Shown: in pieces, positions 47,001-59,600 of the stretch
How positions within the stretch are numbered: the first letter of the stretch is position 1
Layout: each line of letters opens with the position of its first letter
Assembly (NCBI GenBank): GCA_026936335.1
Contig: JAPMXV010000015.1
Span: forward strand, 248,001-312,000
DNA: 64,000 nucleotides
Reading direction: 5' to 3'
Origin: Mantamonas sphyraenae
Taxonomy: Eukaryota; CRuMs; Mantamonadidae
The notes under the pieces: generated by a model
What the model was told of the DNA's origin: nothing
Database searches by the model: none
What the model saw: the letters and a program-made list of their open reading frames with translations, nothing else
Made by a program: the position numbers and the translations under genes

Positions 47001-49431
47001 ACACTTCACAAAGCAGCTTTGGGGGTGGGTTCGATGGTGGATTTGATGGTGGTTTTGATGCGTTCGGTTCGAACAACAACGAGCAGCAGCAGCAACAGCA
47101 GCAGAAGGCATCCCAAAGCTCGTTTGACGGGGGCTTTGATGCATTCGGGTCGAACAACAACGAGCAACCGCAACCGCAGCAGCAGAAGGCATCCCAAAGC
47201 TCGTTTGACGGTGGCTTTGATGCGTTCGGTTCGAACAACAACGAGCAGCAGCAACCGCAGCAGCAGAAGGCATCCCAAAGCTCGTTTGACGGTGGCTTTG
47301 ATGCATTCGGGTCGAACAACAACGAGCAGCAGCAACCGCAGCAGCAGAAGGCATCTCAGAGCTCGTTTGACGGTGGCTTTGATGCGTTCGGTTCGAACAA
47401 CAGCGAGCAGCAGCAACCACAGCAGCAGAAGGCATCCCAAAGCTTGTTTGACGGGGGCTTTGATGCATTCGGGTCGAACAACAACGAGCAGCAGCAACCG
47501 CAGCAGCAGAAGGCATCCCAGAGCTCCTTCGATGGTGGCTTTGATGCATTCGGTTCGAACAACAACGAGCAGCAGCAACCGCAGCAGCAGAAGGCATCTC
47601 AGAGCTCGTTCGATGGTGGCTTTGATGCATTCGGGTCGAACAACAACGAGCAGCAGCAACCGCAGCAGCAGAAGGCATCTCAGAGCTCGTTCGATGGTGG
47701 CTTTGATGCATTCGGTTCGAACAACAACGAGCAGCAGCAACCGCAGCAGCAGAAGGCATCTCAGAGCTCGTTCGATGGTGGCTTTGATGCGTTCGGTCTA
47801 GCAACAACGAGCAGCAGCAACCGCAGCAGCAGAAGGCATCTCAGAGCTCGTTCGATGGTGGCTTTGATGCATTCGGGTCTAGCAACAACGAGCAGCAGCA
47901 GCAGCAGCAGAAGGCATCCCAGAGCTCGTTCGATGGTGGCTTTGATGCATTCGGTCTAGCAACAACGAGCAGCAGCAACCGCAGCAGCAGAAGGCATCTC
48001 AGAGCTCGTTTGACGGTGGCTTTGATGCGTTCGGTTCGAACAACAACGAGCAGCAGCAACCGCAGCAGCAGAAGGCATCTCAGAGCTCGTTCGATGGTGG
48101 CTTTGATGCATTCGGGTCGAACAACAACGAGCAGCAGCAGCAGCAGCAGAAGGCATCCCAGAGCTCCTTCGATGGTGGCTTTGATGCATTCGGTTCGAAC
48201 AACAACGAGCAGCAGCAGCCAGCAGCAGCAGAAGGCATCTCAGAGCTCGTTTGAGGTGGCTTTGATGCAACACTTCGAACAACAGCGAGCAGCAGCAACC
48301 ACAGCAGCAGAAGGCATTTGAAGCTCGTTTGACGGTGGCTTTGATGCGTTCGGTTCGAGCAACAACGACGCAGCAGCAGCAACCGCAGCAGCAGAAGGCA
48401 TCCCAGAGCTCCTTCGATGGTGGCTTTGATGCATTCGGTCTAACAACAACGAGCAGCAGCAGCCGCAGCAGCAGAAGGCATCTCAGAGCTCGTTCGATGG
48501 TGGCTTTGATGCGTTCGGTTCGAACAACAACGAGCAGCAGCAGCAACAGCAGCAGAAGGCATCCCAAAGCTCGTTTGACGGGGGCTTTGATGCGTTCGGG
48601 TCGAACAACAACGAGCAGCAGCAACCGCAGCAGCAGAAGGCATCCCAAAGCTCCTTCGATGGTGGTTTTGATGCGTTCGGGTCGAACAACAACGAGCAAC
48701 CGCAACCGCAGCAGCAGAAGGCATCTCAGAGCTCCTTCGACGGTGGCTTTGATGCGTTCGGTTCTAGCAACAACGAGCAGCAGCAGCAACAGCAGCAGAA
48801 GGCATCTCAGAGCTCCTTTGATGGTGGCTTTGATGCATTCGGGTCTAGCAACAACGAGCAGCAGCAACCGCAGCAGCAGAAGGCATCTCAGAGCTCCTTC
48901 GATGGTGGTTTTGATGCATTCGGGTCTAGCAACAACGAGCAGCAGCAACCGCAGCAGCAGAAGGCATCTCAGAGCTCCTTCGACGGTGGCTTTGATGCAT
49001 TCGGGTCGAGCAACAACGAGCAGCAGCAACAGCAGCAGCAGAAGGCATCTCAAAGCTCGTTTGACGGGGGCTTTGATGCATTCGGGTCGAACAACCAGCA
49101 GACGTCGTCGAAACAAGCCAACGTCAATCCCTCAACCACGAGCAAATCACCTGCGTCCTTCAAACACGGGACGGACACACCGCTCACGAACAGGAGCCAG
49201 GAAGCGAAGAAGGATGCTTCATTTGACCCTTTCGCTACCTCGACGTCGTCGACGATGTCCTCAGCCAGCGCCAAGTCCGCCGCGCCGTTCAATCCTTTTG
49301 GAGCGCCAACCCCTCCCAAAGCATCTACCGCATCCTCGGACAGCGAACCCTTCAATCCATTCGCAAACAGCGCGCCCGCAAAGCAAGCTAAGCCCCAGCC
49401 TGCATCAGCCCCGTTCAACCCCTTTGCCTGA
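44056..49431 (+). CDS. EH-domain endocytic scaffold with long Gln-rich repeats and NPF tail
   Basis: Exons 44056-44297 and 44490-49431 (192-nt intron, GTAAGT..CACAG). Two EH domains with EF-hand-like loops are visible: ELSDVDQDGAMTVGEF (EH1) and DRDQNGVLDADEF (EH2). EH domains bind NPF peptides. Then follow about 16 units around QQQFTGDGWGQG, about 33 units around SSFDGGFDAFG, and a tail with one DPF and three NPF sites (FNPFGA, FNPFANS, APFNPFA) ending TGA 49429-49431. The architecture matches the EPS15/Pan1/Ede1 class of clathrin-pit scaffolds; its own NPF motifs could allow self-association. The literal frame is broken several times inside the repeats (about 45500, 46900, 47800, 48210-48360), which may be assembly slippage. 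The repeat number should be treated as uncertain. Confidence 0.85.
45155..46270 (+). repeat. Tandem 66-72 bp coding repeat (QQQFTGDGWGQG type), about 16 copies
   Basis: Units contain CAGCAGCAGTTTACTGGAGA, TGGTTGGGGACAAGG and a variable CAG/CAA run whose length sets the unit size. Near-perfect DNA identity shows recent expansion. At about 45497 one unit has a two-base insertion (GGAACAACAACC) that shifts the frame. Confidence 0.95.
46300..49090 (+). repeat. Tandem about 81-87 bp coding repeat (SSFDGGFDAFG type), about 33 copies
   Basis: Units contain GATGGTGGCTTTGATGC, TTCGG, AACAACAACGAGCAGCAG and AAGGCATC. Most differ only at third codon positions and in CAG number. Several units carry one- or two-base losses (for example near 46896, 47799, 48250) that break the frame. 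Confidence 0.95.
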
Positions 49432-49512
49432 AAGGTACCTGTAGAACACCCGTCTTTTTTGATTCAAACCATATTACATACACAGACCCCACAACACACA
49501 TTTTCGGTTCAA

Positions 49513-50610
49513 TCAAAATTTACTCACCGACAGACCACCGACCAATGTCCCGTCAGATGAATCATTCCAGCTGATGGTCGATGCGATTCGATCGCTGCTG
49601 CTTGTTGTATATCCAACTGCGAGGCTCGGAGTGCGATGGGCCCAGTGCACATGGATGACATCGTCCTCTGAGGCCGCGTCGACAACAATCAGCCCAGCGT
49701 TTGCGCCGCTCGTGTCCAGTGCCTGTTCAACGGCCTGGCTACCATGTACAGCCAGGCATGTACGCAATGCCAGCTGTGCACGCATGATATCCTCGCCCGT
49801 GCCTGTACACGACACCCCAACTCCGTTTTCTGCCCACACTCCCGCTCCGGGAAAGCCGGCCTCTCCCACACGCCCGCTTTGCTTCAGCCACAAGCCCCCC
49901 GACGAAACTGCTGCCGCTACACGTCCCTCGGAGTCCACACAAACAGCACCCACCGTGTCGTGATCTCCATGAAGCGTGTTGCTTGTCTCGCCCTCCTTCT
50001 CACCACCCAACCTACTACTTGTGCTACTGCTGGAGCTGCTGCTCTCTACACGTTGGCGTTTGGTGGCCTGGGCTCTGTCTTTGTCCCTTGCGTCCTCGTT
50101 GCCCTCCTCTTCCTCCTCCAACTTGCGCTTGTACTGCATCCACCGCACCTTTTGCTGAGCGGTGACGAGCGACGTTTGAGCAACCACACTTCCCTGTGCC
50201 ATCCTGTCCTTGGACGCCCACTGCAGCGCCGCTTCCCCTGCCATCATGATGGGTGGCACCAATTGCCTGTGTGGTGGGTTGCGCTGAGCCTCCAGCAACG
50301 CAGCCACCAGTTCGGTTGGGTTCTGAATGTTGGGTACCGCTCCCACAGCTGCCATTTCACACGATGGAGCCAACATGAGAGCAGCATCCACTTCCACGTG
50401 TCCCTCCATGGTCAGATTGCTTCCCACTCCTGCGTTTGTGCTTGGATCATCTTCCAACACACGCATGGCCACCCGTACAATCCCCTCGGGCGTTGCCTCC
50501 CCACCCAATGCCTGAGCTGCCTTACATGCTTTCTTCATGACCTGTACATGTGCCTTGCCCTCCTGTTCTCCATGTCTACCTGCACCTGTGTGCACCACCA
50601 GCACCCACAT
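49513..50610 (-). CDS. TASP1: Threonine aspartase (taspase 1)
   Basis: An Ntn-hydrolase of the asparaginase-2 family that self-cleaves to expose a Thr nucleophile. From the ATG at 50610 the protein has 365 residues and begins MWVLVVHTGAGRHGE, as this family does; the frame extends further upstream only through a low-complexity CACCCA tract. Family marks: DDPSTNAGVGSNLT (about residues 54-67), the cleavage site HDTVGAVCVD with Thr219 as predicted nucleophile, and SCTGTGEDIMR. Between them is an acidic, Lys- and Ser-rich loop (about 160-210), expected to be removed or disordered after cleavage. In animals the enzyme cuts MLL-type regulators after Asp; the target here is unknown. No introns are needed. 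Confidence 0.9.
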   Translation of the reverse strand: MWVLVVHTGAGRHGEQEGKAHVQVMKKACKAAQALGGEATPEGIVRVAMRVLEDDPSTNAGVGSNLTMEGHVEVDAALMLAPSCEMAAVGAVPNIQNPTELVAALLEAQRNPPHRQLVPPIMMAGEAALQWASKDRMAQGSVVAQTSLVTAQQKVRWMQYKRKLEEEEEGNEDARDKDRAQATKRQRVESSSSSSSTSSRLGGEKEGETSNTLHGDHDTVGAVCVDSEGRVAAAVSSGGLWLKQSGRVGEAGFPGAGVWAENGVGVSCTGTGEDIMRAQLALRTCLAVHGSQAVEQALDTSGANAGLIVVDAASEDDVIHVHWAHRTPSLAVGYTTSSSDRIASTISWNDSSDGTLVGGLSVSKF

Positions 50611-50660
50611 CGGAACCAAACCAGCAACCTTGTCTCGCCGATCGCTGCGCACCGCACCAT

Positions 50661-50687
50661 CCACCCACACCCACACCCACACCCACA
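50661..50687 (-). repeat. (CCACAC)n repeat upstream of taspase
   Basis: A short hexamer run in the 5' leader region of the taspase gene; in the extended frame it would read Val-Trp repeats, which argues against an upstream start. Confidence 0.85.
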
Positions 50688-50754
50688 GGTGTGTTCCCTG
50701 TTCCCTGCTCGCTCTCCACCAATCCGTGTGCTTGAACACCATCCCCGTCTTCCT

Positions 50755-51865
50755 TCATTCATTTGCTTCCTCCAATGCATCCTGCACCATCATCTCGCCT
50801 GTCGTGCTCAGCTGTACACAGATCTCCCTAGCAAACGAGGCAATCGTTTGATCGGTCATCATGGCCGGGTTGATCCCGGTCTGCTTCAGTTCCGTCAGCA
50901 GTTCCGCAATCAGCGTCTCTGCCGTCCTTCCTGCCAGCAGCACACCCTTGCTCCCATCCTCACTTCCCTCCTTTCCCAGTTGTTGTTGTTGTTGTTGTGC
51001 CTCCTTTGCCTTGGCCGCCTTCTTCTCCTCCAGTTCCTCCAAGAACGACTTGAGCTGATCCAACAGCTTCTTTGCCGTGGGCCTTCGCCGTGCCTGCTTC
51101 TGCAGACACGCCTGCATGATGGCCACCAGCTCCTCCCCGGCCATCTCCGAATCATACTCCAGCGGTGGAAACTCGGCCTCGCTCTCCTTGATCATGGCAA
51201 TCTGTGCATACATGTTGGTGTGCTCAAACGGCTTCCTGCCGTACACCATCTCGTACAGGATGCAGCCCAACGACCAGATGTCTGTGCTCATGCGCAGCTT
51301 CTCCTTCTCAAACGCCTCTGGGGACATGTAGGAAATGGTGCCTGTGCACTGTTCCTGGATCACCGACGTCTTGTCGTCCATGATCTGCTTGCTGATGCCA
51401 AAGTCAATCAGCTTCAGGGTGCGTCCCACATACACAAAGTTGGCCGGCTTCAGATCCCTATGGATGATGCTCTCCTCATGGATGGTGCCACTGCCTCCAG
51501 CATGGCCTGCCACACCGCAAAGATCGTCTCTACATCCTTGATGCTGTTGTCCTCCACGTCCCGCCTTCGCTTCAGCTCCGTGCGCAGGTCGTCGCCACCC
51601 AGCTCCAGTACCATGTACAGGAATCCGTCCTGCTTCTCCTCGCAGTCCACAAGTTGGATGATGTTGGCACACCCACGCAGCTTGTGCAGCGTGTCGATTT
51701 CCTCCTTCAAGGCACTCACGTCGCTGTCCTTCAGTTGCACCTTTTTCAGGGCATAATCCACCCCGTCGGCTCCACGTGCACGGTACACCATGCTGGAACC
51801 CCCCTTGCCAATCTTGGCTTGCAGTTCGTACTCCTCCCCATTCACTGTCAAGCGAGGACGTCGTT

Positions 51866-51896
<31 letters not shown>

Positions 51897-52197
51897 TCGA
51901 ACTGACGAAGACGTTGTGTTCACACTGGTGTTGCTGGTGTTGCTGCTGGAGTGCATGTCCTCCACACTCTTGCTGCGTCCCATGGGTCCACCAACACCAC
52001 CCCGTCGGTGCTCATGATGGCTGCTCCCCTGGCTCCCATGGCTGCTCTCGCTTCCACCACTGTCCCTTCGTGTCGTGCTCTTGTCCCCTTCCTGGTCCTC
52101 TCCGTCCTCCTCTGCATCCATCCTCTTCCTTTGACGTTGCTTTTCGTGTTCATCACTCCTGCGCTTGGGCCGTCCTGCCAGTTTGGATGTGGCTCTG

Positions 52198-52237
<40 letters not shown>

Positions 52238-53214
52238 ACATGGATCCAATCCCTGCCACTTGCCCTTGCTGTTCGTATCCCTCTGTCGTCGTCGTCACCT
52301 TCCTGTTTGCCATCCTCGCTGCCGTTGCCGTTGTCGTGGTGGTGGTGGTGGTGGTATGTCCCATGTCCATCTCCTCCACCTGTTGCTTCAACTCCTCTGT
52401 TCGTGCTTTGCGTCGTTCCATCCTCTTCCTCTCCTCCTCCTCCTTCTGTGTCCGTTCCACCTCCTCCAATTTGCGTTCGCTCTCAGAGGTGGTTGCCCGC
52501 GTTGCCTTGGTCAATGACAACCCCGTCAACCTCATCCTGTTGCGTGTCTTTCGTGACCCTCGCTTCCCATTCACAGAGTCTGGCACATCTTTGGGAAGGT
52601 GCACCTTGTCCATCGTTCGCGAGCGTGCCTTTTCCGTCTTTCCCGTCGTATGGAACCCCGTTGCCTTGGCCAATGCCTCGTGCTCTTGTGCACTCCTGCG
52701 TGAGCTGGCCTTGGCTGCAGAGAGCGGTCCAAACCGGCGCATCGTTTCCTTCAGGCTGCTTTCCTCGTCGTCGGCCTCCCCCCCATTCTTCGTCTCGTCT
52801 GCGCTTCCGCCAAATACCTGTGTGTGGCCCGGTATCGTCATGTATGGAACCACCGAAGCATAAGAACATGGTGTCGTGCCCACGTGTGTGCGTATGCAGC
52901 AGGTTTGAAGAGTGTGCATGAGTGTGTTTGTGTGTCAGCGACTTGACGGGTGGCAGAGATGAACTTTTTGACCGTTTGCGGGAATTGGCGCCAGAAGAGC
53001 GAAAACTCACCTTTGCTCCTTTGATGGGGGTTTTGTAATCCATGTTGTCACTGCCGAGTCGCATGTTGTTCCTGTTGGCCAGTTGGGACACACCTGCGTG
53101 TGCATACCTCCTCTCGAATCCCGCAAGCGGGGTTTTTGCCTCGCGTGCCACTCGCGATGTTGCTGCTGACGGCGTCAGCAGATTCTCCTGGTCTTGGCTC
53201 GCTACGTATGCCAT
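50755..53214 (-). CDS. TTK: Mps1/TTK-type dual-specificity spindle checkpoint kinase
   Basis: Exons 53214-53011 and 52817-50755 (193-nt intron) give about 755 residues if one missing base is restored. The N-terminus is disordered: an AKTPLAGFERRYA-like segment, charged coiled coil, Thr/Ser tracts. The kinase domain (about 385-660) has the glycine loop IGKGGSSMVYRA typical of Mps1, the Lys in YALKKVQL, HRDLKPANF, DFGISKQ and SYMSPEAF. Between MLEAV (frame 1) and TIHEESIIHRDL (frame 2), near 51490, one base is missing relative to family expectation; the total length then divides exactly by three. A short coiled tail with Gln run follows the kinase. Mps1 acts at kinetochores. It is divergent from the receptor gene at 53693. 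Confidence 0.88.
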
Positions 53215-53240
53215 GTTGTCGTCAAAGATGAATGGTGCAA

Positions 53241-53273
<33 letters not shown>

Positions 53274-53692
53274 CTGTGTGTGTATGAAGAGTTCGTGGTG
53301 TGTGTCTGCACGGACGACGACGATTTGGCTTGGCGACTGTAGCGCTGCCGCAGGCAGAGGCAATCAATTCCTCGCGCAACACAGTGTACGTGTTTGCTTC
53401 TGTGTTCTTCTCTCTCTCCCTCTCTCTCTCTCTGTGATTGTGTGTGTGTGCTTCGTCCATGTTTGTTCCCTTCGAGACAACAGCTTTGCAACATCAAAAC
53501 AAGCTTGCAAGTGTCGCCCTTGAATCGTGCTCCCTGCGTGTGCCCCTGTCCATATCTCTTCTTTATGCCACATGTGTCTTTTGTATGTATGCTTTTCCGA
53601 TGCAGGTCTACCATCACTGGATGACAGTCCCAATGCCCTGTGTTTCCCCGCCACCTGTCCAGAAGCTCACTCCGAGATCAGACGCTTTTCGA
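53215..53692. promoter_or_regulatory. Intergenic region between TTK and the receptor gene
   Basis: This 478-base gap between divergent genes contains a (GT)n tract (53246-53284), a CT-rich tract (about 53404-53436) and no convincing gene. The open plus frame from 53438 to the receptor start carries no recognisable protein and is taken as leader. Confidence 0.4.
53246..53284 (+). repeat. (GT)n microsatellite
   Basis: About 38 bases, nearly pure GT with one TC interruption, in the TTK leader. Confidence 0.95.
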
Positions 53693-56600
53693 ATGGGCGT
53701 TACCGGGAGCACGCGTGTGCTGTGGACACTGTGTGCGTTTCTGTGCGTGTGCACATGCAGTATGGGTGCGTGGACATGGCAGGAGAGCAGCTATGGAGTG
53801 TACCTGGACGATGCGGGGCGGGATGTTGCGCTTGCAAGCGACGGAACGTCGTTTCTTGCGGGAGTAACGCGCAGTGCGTTTCCAGGGAACACCAACATGG
53901 GTGGCGCGGACGCATACGTGATGCGTGTATCAGCCGATGGTACACGGGAATGGGTGCGTCAGTGGGGCAGCAGCCAGGACGAGACGGTGGAAGGAGTGGC
54001 GTTGTGTGGCGATGGAAGCGTGTTTGTGGTCATGACAGCCCTGGGGCCTGTGGATGGCCAGAGTTTTCTGGGTCAGGATGACATTGTGCTTACCAAATGG
54101 TATGGCAACGGCACAAAGGCATGGACATTGCAGTTTGGATCCAACAATCGGGATTTGGCTCGTGGCGTTGCCTGCGGTCACGTCAGCTATGACGCCTACG
54201 TGTGTGGAGAGTCCTCTGGGTCTCCGTTCACCGGAGCCGGTGGCGGTGGGGCTACCAACGGAGCCGACGGCTTTGTGACTCGAGTCTCACCTGAAGGTTC
54301 GGTGGTGTGGACCATGATGGTGGTGGGCGCCGACGCAGACACGGCCAACGCCGTGGCTGTGGACAGCACAGATACAAATGTGTACGTGGGAGGCCAGAGC
54401 AAGAACCAGAAGATCGATGATTTCACAGGATCATACGCAGGGGGCTCCTACGACGGATGGGTGGCGGCGTACGGGACGACCTTGGGCACATTCCAGTGGG
54501 GCCACATGGTGGGTTCTTCAGGGGATGACATGGTGCATGGGGTTACCGTGCCAGCGAGTGGAGGGGTGGTTGGGTGTGGGACAACGAGTGGGACGATTGG
54601 GACACCAAGCAACGCTGGGAACACGGATGCGTTTGTGACCAGGTACAACCAGACTGGGGTGCAGTGGCAACGGATGCTGGGATCGACACAAACGGACGAA
54701 GGACACGCATGTGTGGCGTCGGGAGTGGTTGTGTATGTGGCAGGCGACACAAGCGGATCGATGGGAGGACAGACGCAGGGCACAGGCACAGATGCATTTG
54801 TGAGCAAAGTGAGTGTGGTGGACGGAACACCTCAATGGACACGGCAGGTTGCTGTGTTTGGAACTGCGACTGGTTTGGGCATCGATGCCAATCTGGGACA
54901 AGTTGTTCTGGCAGGGAAGCAATCGCGCACACGGCCGTCACCAAACGACTTTCTGTGGGACGGGTATGTGCGCATGTGGTACAGCAATGGTACTCTGGGT
55001 TGGGAAGCCTCTGTGGGTCAGACTGAAGGGTACATGGACGACCGAGCACAGGCAGTGACAGTAGCCGCAGATGCAGGCGTGGTGCTTGGGGTTGGATATG
55101 CGGTGGGAGGCATGCCAACCACAGGGGCAGCGTCCAGCAAGGCCAACCCATGGGTCAGTTGGTTGCACCCTGACACGGGCATGCTGACACGAGCCGAAGA
55201 GGACGAAACCATCGACGCCCGGTCGTGGCTCCATGTGGGCATGCAGAGTGCTGACTATATGGTGCTGGCTGGAGAAGGTGGGTTCATTTGGGTGGGAGGC
55301 CAGGTCGATGGCACGCCAACAACCAATGTGGTGGTCAAACGAGTGCGTGTGAGCACGGGACTGATGGCATCGATCACCTCTCGACCGCTCGGGGCACTCG
55401 TTTCTGTCAACGGGGCGTGGTACACACAGAGCACAAATAAGGTCTACTTTGTGGGGTCGGCACCGAACACGCCGCCATTGCAGAGCCAAACCATGCTCGG
55501 GGGTTCCGATGGATTTGTGACGTCGTTCAACGTGGGCACAGAGTCCATTGAATGGACGCGCATCACCGGCTCTGCACAGGATGACTCTGCCGTGGCGGTG
55601 ACTGCGTCTTCGGATGGCGAGGCGGTGTTTGTTGTGGCAATGTCAAACGCAGGCGCTGGGACGGTGCATGGACAACCGACGGTGGGTGGATTTGACCCAT
55701 TTGTGGTGCGCTACCACAGCAACGGAACACGTGCGTGGGTGCGTCTGTGGGGAACCGCAGTCAACGACATACCCGGGGCAGTTGCACTGTCACCGGATGG
55801 CACACGTTTGTTCGTCGGAGGGAGAACAAGCGGAGTGATTGGCGACGAAGGAGGAATCAACGCAGGCGGGGATGACGCATGGGTGAGCATGTTGTGGGCA
55901 TCCAATGGGACATTGGCATGGACGCACCAGTACGGGTCGTCGGGAAGCGACAACGTGAATTCCATGTGGGCGACAGCACGTGGTGTGTTTGTGGCAGGCA
56001 CGACCGGGAACAGCATGCACGGGGCAACGCATCAGGGCCTGAACGATGTGTTTGTGCTCTTTGTGGCCAGGAACGCGTGAATGGACACGGCAGTGGGGTA
56101 CGGGCGCAAGTGACACGACCACAGGAGTGGCACTGGGCAACCGAGGCAACCTGGTGGTGAGTGGATACTCACGGGGTGTGTTCAACACCTCTCGCAATCT
56201 GGGCGGCACAGAGTCTTCGTTTGTGTCGTCGGTAGCGGTGCAGTGTGCGCCGGGAAGCGAATCAGCAGGGCAGGGGATGGGCCAGGACGATGTGGCGTGT
56301 GCGCAGTGTGTGGCAGGCAAGGCGAGCCTGGCATACGGGGAGGAGTGCCAAGCATGTGGCAAGGGCACGTACACAGGCACAGGAGGGCAGAGTGCATGCT
56401 CGGCGTGTGACGCAGGTACGTTTAACAATGTGACTGGGAGCACAGGGTGCACAGGATGTGGCATCGGCACATACAGTCCTTCAGGAGCGAGTGCGTGTGT
56501 GGACTGCCCCATGGGCTCGTTTGGCAACAGCAGTGCGTTGGGTGCATGTCTTTTGTGCCCACCCAACACGTACAACAACCAAACGGGCCAGACAAGTGAG

Positions 56601-59600
56601 ACCGCGTGTCTTGCTTGTCCTGCAAATGTGTCGAGTCTCGCGGGAAGTTCGTCGTGTGGCACGTGTCTCCATGGCTCAGTGACGAGGCCAGACAACAGCA
56701 CTGTGTGTGTGGAGTGTCCTTGGGTGGTGTGGCAAAACGGCGAGATGCCGCTTGTGCCACAGGGTTTGCTGGGTGTGCTGGGCTACTTTGAGCTGAACAG
56801 CACCGTGCCACCCGCCAACATGAGTGAGTCGGCACAAGTGACGCCTGGGATGGCGTACGATGGACGATGGCTGCAAACGACACTTGTGCCTGGGCCCATG
56901 GGCACGCGCAAGAGTCTGCCGCTGGCCAATTCGACGTGTGTGATTGACATTGCGTGGCAAGTGTACACACAGACGCAAGTGTGGCCAAATGTGGGCAATG
57001 GCACAGCAGGAGTGCGTGTGACCGTGTTGGGATCACGCCTGGAGAACCGCGGGGGTTTGCAGTGCCACGTGGGCACACAACAGGCTGTGGTGGTGTGGAT
57101 CAACACCACACAGGTGGACTGCGTATTGCCTGCGTTGACTGAAGGCACATACGAGGTGCGCCTGACAATGGATGGGGGCAAGACGTTTGCCAAAGGCAGT
57201 TGGTACCGCGTGGCAGTCGATGCGCGTGTGGACCAGCTCTTGCCTTCGCAGGTGCCTGTGTTGACACCCATCAATGCGACGCTGATCGGCTCTGGCTTTG
57301 TGGACACAGGAAGTCGCATGCGCGTGCGTGTAGGCACACGAGTGGTACCCCATCGCCTCGTGTCCTCTCAGGAGCTGATTGTGGTGCTTCCTTCCTTGTT
57401 TCAGAGTCGATACAAACTGCAGGTGACGTTCAACGACGGTGCAGACTGGCTGGCACCACCCACAAACTTGCGTGTGTTTGCACCCGAGGCAAGCGACCTG
57501 TTGCCGAGGGAGTTGCCTGAAGCAAAGGCCACTTCCCTGGTCATCCGTGGCTCGGGCTTTGTGGAGGTGTCCCGCCTGCTGGTGCGTATCGGGAGCAATC
57601 CCGTCATCGTGTTGCAAGGACAGCGCATGAGCGACACAGCCATCAATGTGACCACACCTGCGTTGAGCGAAGGCACGTACACGGTGGAGGTGAGCAACAA
57701 CAACGGCACATCCTTCACGGCACTCGTGGGTCAGACCCTGCGTGTGTACGCAGCTGGATCGTTCAACCGCACCGTGCCCAGTGCGACACCGGTGACAGGT
57801 GGGACATCGATGCGTTTGATGGGTGTGATTCCCAGTGTGCAGGATGTGCCACGAGTGCAGCTGCGAGACACGAATGGATGGGTCAGTGCAGGTGTGGCAG
57901 GGACACGGACAAGCACGGAACAGGTGACTGTGACGACACCCGCATACGGTGGCAACCTGGCACGACCTGTCACTGTGTCTGTGTGGTTTGCCAACAACGG
58001 ACAGGACTATGTGGACACGGGTCTGAGTGTGACAATCTACGACGCACCACAGGTGTTGGATGTGGCACCGCGTGCGAAGCAAAGCAGTGCATCCGTGGAA
58101 GTGACGATTACCGGAAGTGGGTTTGTGGACACGGGCAGCAGTGCGGTGGCTGTGCTGGGCAGCCCTGGGGCACAGGTTGTGTTTGCAGGAACGGTGTGTC
58201 GAGCACGCAGATGACGTTTGTGTCTGGGCTGTCGCATGCAGTGGGAACATACCCTGTGGGTGTGTCGCTGGATGGAGGACAGACAGTGAGTGGGGGTGCC
58301 GGTACAGCGGCAGTGACGTTCACAGTGACACCCGAGACGATTGCGTGTCCGCAAAACAGCGAAGCTGGCATTGGAGCGACGTCTGTGCAAGACTGTGTGT
58401 GCAAACCACTGTTCTTTTCGCCGACAGGAAATGGCGGTGTGGCGTGTGTGGCATGTCCAGCGAACGGCGTGTGTGCGGGCGGATTGAGTGCACCTGTGGC
58501 AGCCAACGGGTTCTACAGCACGGGCACAGGGAACCAGTACCAGTTTACGCGTTGTGCGGTTGCGAGTGCATGTGTGCTGTCGGGCAACGGGACAGTGTGT
58601 GCGACAGGGTACGAGGGCCTGTTGTGTGGCCAGTGTCAGAGTGGGTTCTTCCGTCTGGGAGACCGATGCCAAGCGTGCTCCGACGACCAACACTTCACTC
58701 TGGTGCTGTTTGTGGCCTTGTTTGTCGTGTACCTGTGGTTTGTGAAGCGACAGGTGAGGCAAACGAGCCGTGGCGTCATCACACTGGCCATCACGCACCT
58801 GCAGGTGATGGCAACGTTTGCAGAGTTTCGTCTGTCGTGGCCGGCAGAGGCGCAGGAGATCCTGGAAGTGTTTTCACTGAGCAACCTGAGTGTAGACACA
58901 CTTGCGCCTGAGTGTACGGTGACGAGTGTGTGGACGTACGAACACCGGTTCTGGATGACGATGGCGATGCCTGTGGTGGTGACGATTGGGCTGTTGTTGC
59001 GTGTGCTGCTGCAGGCCGGACACCACCGGTTTGTGGAGTCTGTGCGTGGAGAGATGTACTCTCGGTACCAATGGCTGGTGGGATTCCCGGATGCAACACG
59101 GAACAAGGTTGTGTATGCGCTGGATCTGCTGCGGTACAATGTGTTTTCGTCGCTGCTGACAGAGAGTGACCCTGTGGACGAGGAGACGTGGAGGCACGTG
59201 ATCAACGAGGCATTGTTCTCGTTGGGACTGCTGTACATCACACTCTGTGGACGTGTGCTGGAGGTGTTTGATTGCACACGGCTGGCCAACGGGCTGTCTG
59301 TGTTGGATGCACTGCCGACGGAGCAGTGCTGGGGCGGAGCAGGGACGATGCATGGACGACTGGTGCCAGCAGGGATTGTGTTTGGGGTGGTGTATGTGGT
59401 GGGGATCCCGCTGGCGTTCCTTGTGATCACGCTGAGTGGACGGGATGTGGAGAAGCGGCACGACGAGTCGTTCTCTGAGCGGTTCTCGTCGATCTACAAC
59501 AAGTACGACGAGCGGTTCTTCTGGTTTGAGGCTGTGGTGCTGTTGCGAAAGGTGGGGATTGTGTGTGTGCGGATCTTTGCGACGACGTTGCCTGCTGTGC

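Noticed and set aside
45155-49090. CRISPR-like regular repeats
   Set aside because: Repeats are coding, contiguous without unique spacers, and lie in a eukaryotic EH-domain gene.
49745-51756. 670-codon plus-strand frame across taspase and TTK
   Set aside because: It is antisense to two well-recognised enzymes and has no domain of its own.
53438-53692. N-terminal extension of the receptor in the same frame
   Set aside because: The extension has no domain and precedes a clean signal peptide starting at the ATG at 53693.
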